Below, in pieces: positions 62,992-64,000 of a stretch of DNA of 64,000 nt. Both the position numbers and the translations under genes were made by a program. The number at the start of each line of letters is the position of its first letter. Within the stretch, counting starts at the first letter, position 1. This stretch comes from a marine actinobacterium MedAcidi-G3 (lineage in GTDB: Bacteria; Actinomycetota; Acidimicrobiia; Acidimicrobiales; Poriferisodalaceae): contig JUEP01000008.1 of assembly GCA_000817105.1 (NCBI GenBank), positions 1 through 64,000 on the forward strand, given 5' to 3'. The notes below the pieces were generated by a model. That model saw only the letters and a program-made list of their open reading frames with translations. It searched no databases and had not been told where the DNA came from.

Positions 62992-63012
62992 GCCGAAATC
63001 TCGTCCTTCGGC
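62992..63012. promoter_or_regulatory. Perfect 6-base-pair dyad in the divergent LLM/acyl-CoA synthetase gap
   Basis: GCCGAA (62992-62997) and TTCGGC (63007-63012) form a perfect inverted repeat with a nine-base spacer, midway between the two divergent start codons (62961 and 63047). A shared operator is the natural reading, but support is symmetry alone. Confidence 0.3.
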
Positions 63013-63046
63013 CAATGCAACTGGATCGGCTCTAAGGTTGCAAGGT

Positions 63047-64000
63047 ATGAGCGATAACTGGTTATTAATGGGTGAGATCCCAGAACGGGCTGCGCGCTTG
63101 TGGAAAGACGACCTTGCCCTAGTCTTCAAAGACCAACGTTGGACTCACGAAGAGTTCGCAGCCAACGTCAAAGAGGTAGCTAAAGGTCTGATATCTCTAG
63201 GTGTTGGGCATGGTGATCACGTCGCAGTCTGGATGACCAACCGACCTGAATGGCTGCACCTTATGTATGCGATTCCACAGGTCGGCGGGTGCATCGTTCC
63301 ATTAAACACGCGATATCGAACCGACGATGTCGCATATACCGTTGTGCAATCGCAAAGCAAATTTCTCATAGCACTCGACCAATCCGGCCCAATCAATTAC
63401 GGCGAAATGCTTATCGAAGCGAGTGATCAATTAAAGGAAGCCGGATACCTCCAAACCATTGTCATGGTTGGACAACAACTGCCGGACAGCACTAACTGGA
63501 GCGTCATGCTGGAGAAAGGCGCAGCAATCACCGACGAAGAGTTAGAGGCACGCTCTTCAAAAGTAAATGTTGAAGACCGAATGATGCTTGCCTACACCTC
63601 CGGTACCACTGGCCATCCCAAAGGAGTAGTTCACTGCCATAAACCTGTCCGCAATACATATGAAAGAGCGATGCTGCTTGGGCACAACCGTAACGATGTT
63701 CATATGAGTTATTTGCCGTTATTTCATGCCTATGGTTTTAGCGAAGTTGCAATGATGGCTGGCTTAACTGGTGGCAGCCAGGTGTTGTTTGATGTCTTTG
63801 AACCCAACGAAGTCTTAGACGCAGTGGAAGCCGAAGGTGGAACCGTTCTCCATGGGTTTGATAGTCACTGGGCTGACCTTATTCGCTCTCAACAACAAGC
63901 TGAACGAGACGTCTCCTCGCTGCGTGTAGGGACGCTTCCAGCAGGAATGGAATCCACAATTCCTATAGCGCGTCAAGCCCAAGATATTTTCTGTCCGACT
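63047..64000 (+). CDS. Acyl-CoA synthetase (AMP-binding), 3' end outside the window
   Basis: The first 318 residues of an adenylate-forming ligase, open to the window edge. The A3 motif is YTSGTTGHPKGVV (183-195). RWTHEEFAANVKEVAKGL and VGCIVPLNTRYR-like GGCIVPLNTRYRTDDVAYT are N-domain landmarks, and SYLPLFHAYGFSEVAMMAG is the A4/A5-region helix typical of fatty- or aromatic-acid CoA ligases. It would convert a carboxylic acid to its CoA thioester with ATP. Start ATG 63047 precedes SDNWLLMGEIPERAARLW; a second in-frame ATG at 63068 is possible. Divergent from the LLM gene. Confidence 0.93.
   Translation, partial: MSDNWLLMGEIPERAARLWKDDLALVFKDQRWTHEEFAANVKEVAKGLISLGVGHGDHVAVWMTNRPEWLHLMYAIPQVGGCIVPLNTRYRTDDVAYTVVQSQSKFLIALDQSGPINYGEMLIEASDQLKEAGYLQTIVMVGQQLPDSTNWSVMLEKGAAITDEELEARSSKVNVEDRMMLAYTSGTTGHPKGVVHCHKPVRNTYERAMLLGHNRNDVHMSYLPLFHAYGFSEVAMMAGLTGGSQVLFDVFEPNEVLDAVEAEGGTVLHGFDSHWADLIRSQQQAERDVSSLRVGTLPAGMESTIPIARQAQDIFCPT

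Noticed and set aside
1-64000. Mobile elements, integrases, toxin-antitoxin pairs, tRNA or rRNA genes
   Set aside because: None of the intact reading frames shows transposase, integrase or toxin features, and no tRNA-like cloverleaf was noticed in the intergenic gaps read by eye; a covariance search would be needed to exclude small RNAs.

Overview
The window looks like a chromosomal segment of a free-living, aerobic, catabolically versatile bacterium, most likely an actinobacterium of the marine Acidimicrobiia type. The signs are three luciferase-like (LLM) oxidoreductases of the kind that often use F420, lipoproteins with Ser/Asp-rich or Thr/Pro-rich linkers after the lipobox, an AidB-like and a second actinobacterial-type acyl-CoA dehydrogenase, CaiB/BaiF CoA-transferases and frequent GTG/TTG starts. 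A SAR202-type Chloroflexota would carry a similar gene mix and cannot be excluded. Base composition is near 50% GC by eye. I saw no tRNA, rRNA, CRISPR array, insertion sequence or phage gene. Genes are tightly packed, with many 1-4 base overlaps.

Layout. 1-7 kb: a two-domain CoA-transferase cut by the window edge, a 630-base stretch holding a micro-ORF and a possible gene remnant, an acyl-CoA dehydrogenase, a GH51 arabinofuranosidase and an SF2 helicase. 7-27.5 kb: a catabolic island that appears built around purines or related N-heterocycles. It holds a four-gene BMP/Nup-type ABC importer (solute-binding lipoprotein, ATPase, two permeases), an LLM oxidoreductase, two unrelated ureido/carbamoyl hydrolases (M20 and nitrilase fold), a fused FeS-molybdopterin hydroxylase, a short SsnA-like amidohydrolase, a second molybdenum hydroxylase with a FAD-FeS partner, an alpha/beta hydrolase, two fold-type II PLP enzymes and a clear 8-oxoguanine deaminase. 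Its content recalls the E. coli yge/ygf (xdhD-ssnA-ygfM-ygeX-guaD) island, but with an ABC importer and without selenium-related genes in view.

27.7-35.3 kb: an alkylsulfatase-like metallo-beta-lactamase protein with an altered metal motif, overlapping a type I sulfatase; a serine-hydrolase lipoprotein; and a small-molecule kinase overlapping a class III aminotransferase. 35.4-39 kb: a single-chain double ABC exporter of CydDC type, preceded by a possible leader peptide. 39-47 kb: alpha/beta hydrolase, nitroreductase, PhyH dioxygenase, D-aminoacylase-like amidohydrolase, LLM oxidoreductase, SnoaL-like protein, methyltransferase, VOC protein and enoyl-CoA hydratase.

47-56 kb: small membrane proteins with a good intrinsic terminator, a YHYH lipoprotein with tandem repeats, a duplicated DUF1330 protein, two close nitroreductase paralogues around a CoA-transferase and a lipocalin-like protein, and an AidB-like dehydrogenase. 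56-60 kb: a third molybdenum hydroxylase in CoxM-CoxS-CoxL order followed by a MoaD-like protein. 60-64 kb: MFS transporter, SDR, LLM oxidoreductase and the start of an acyl-CoA synthetase. Overall the window is a run of small degradative modules that hydroxylate, deaminate, ring-open or CoA-activate dissolved organic compounds.
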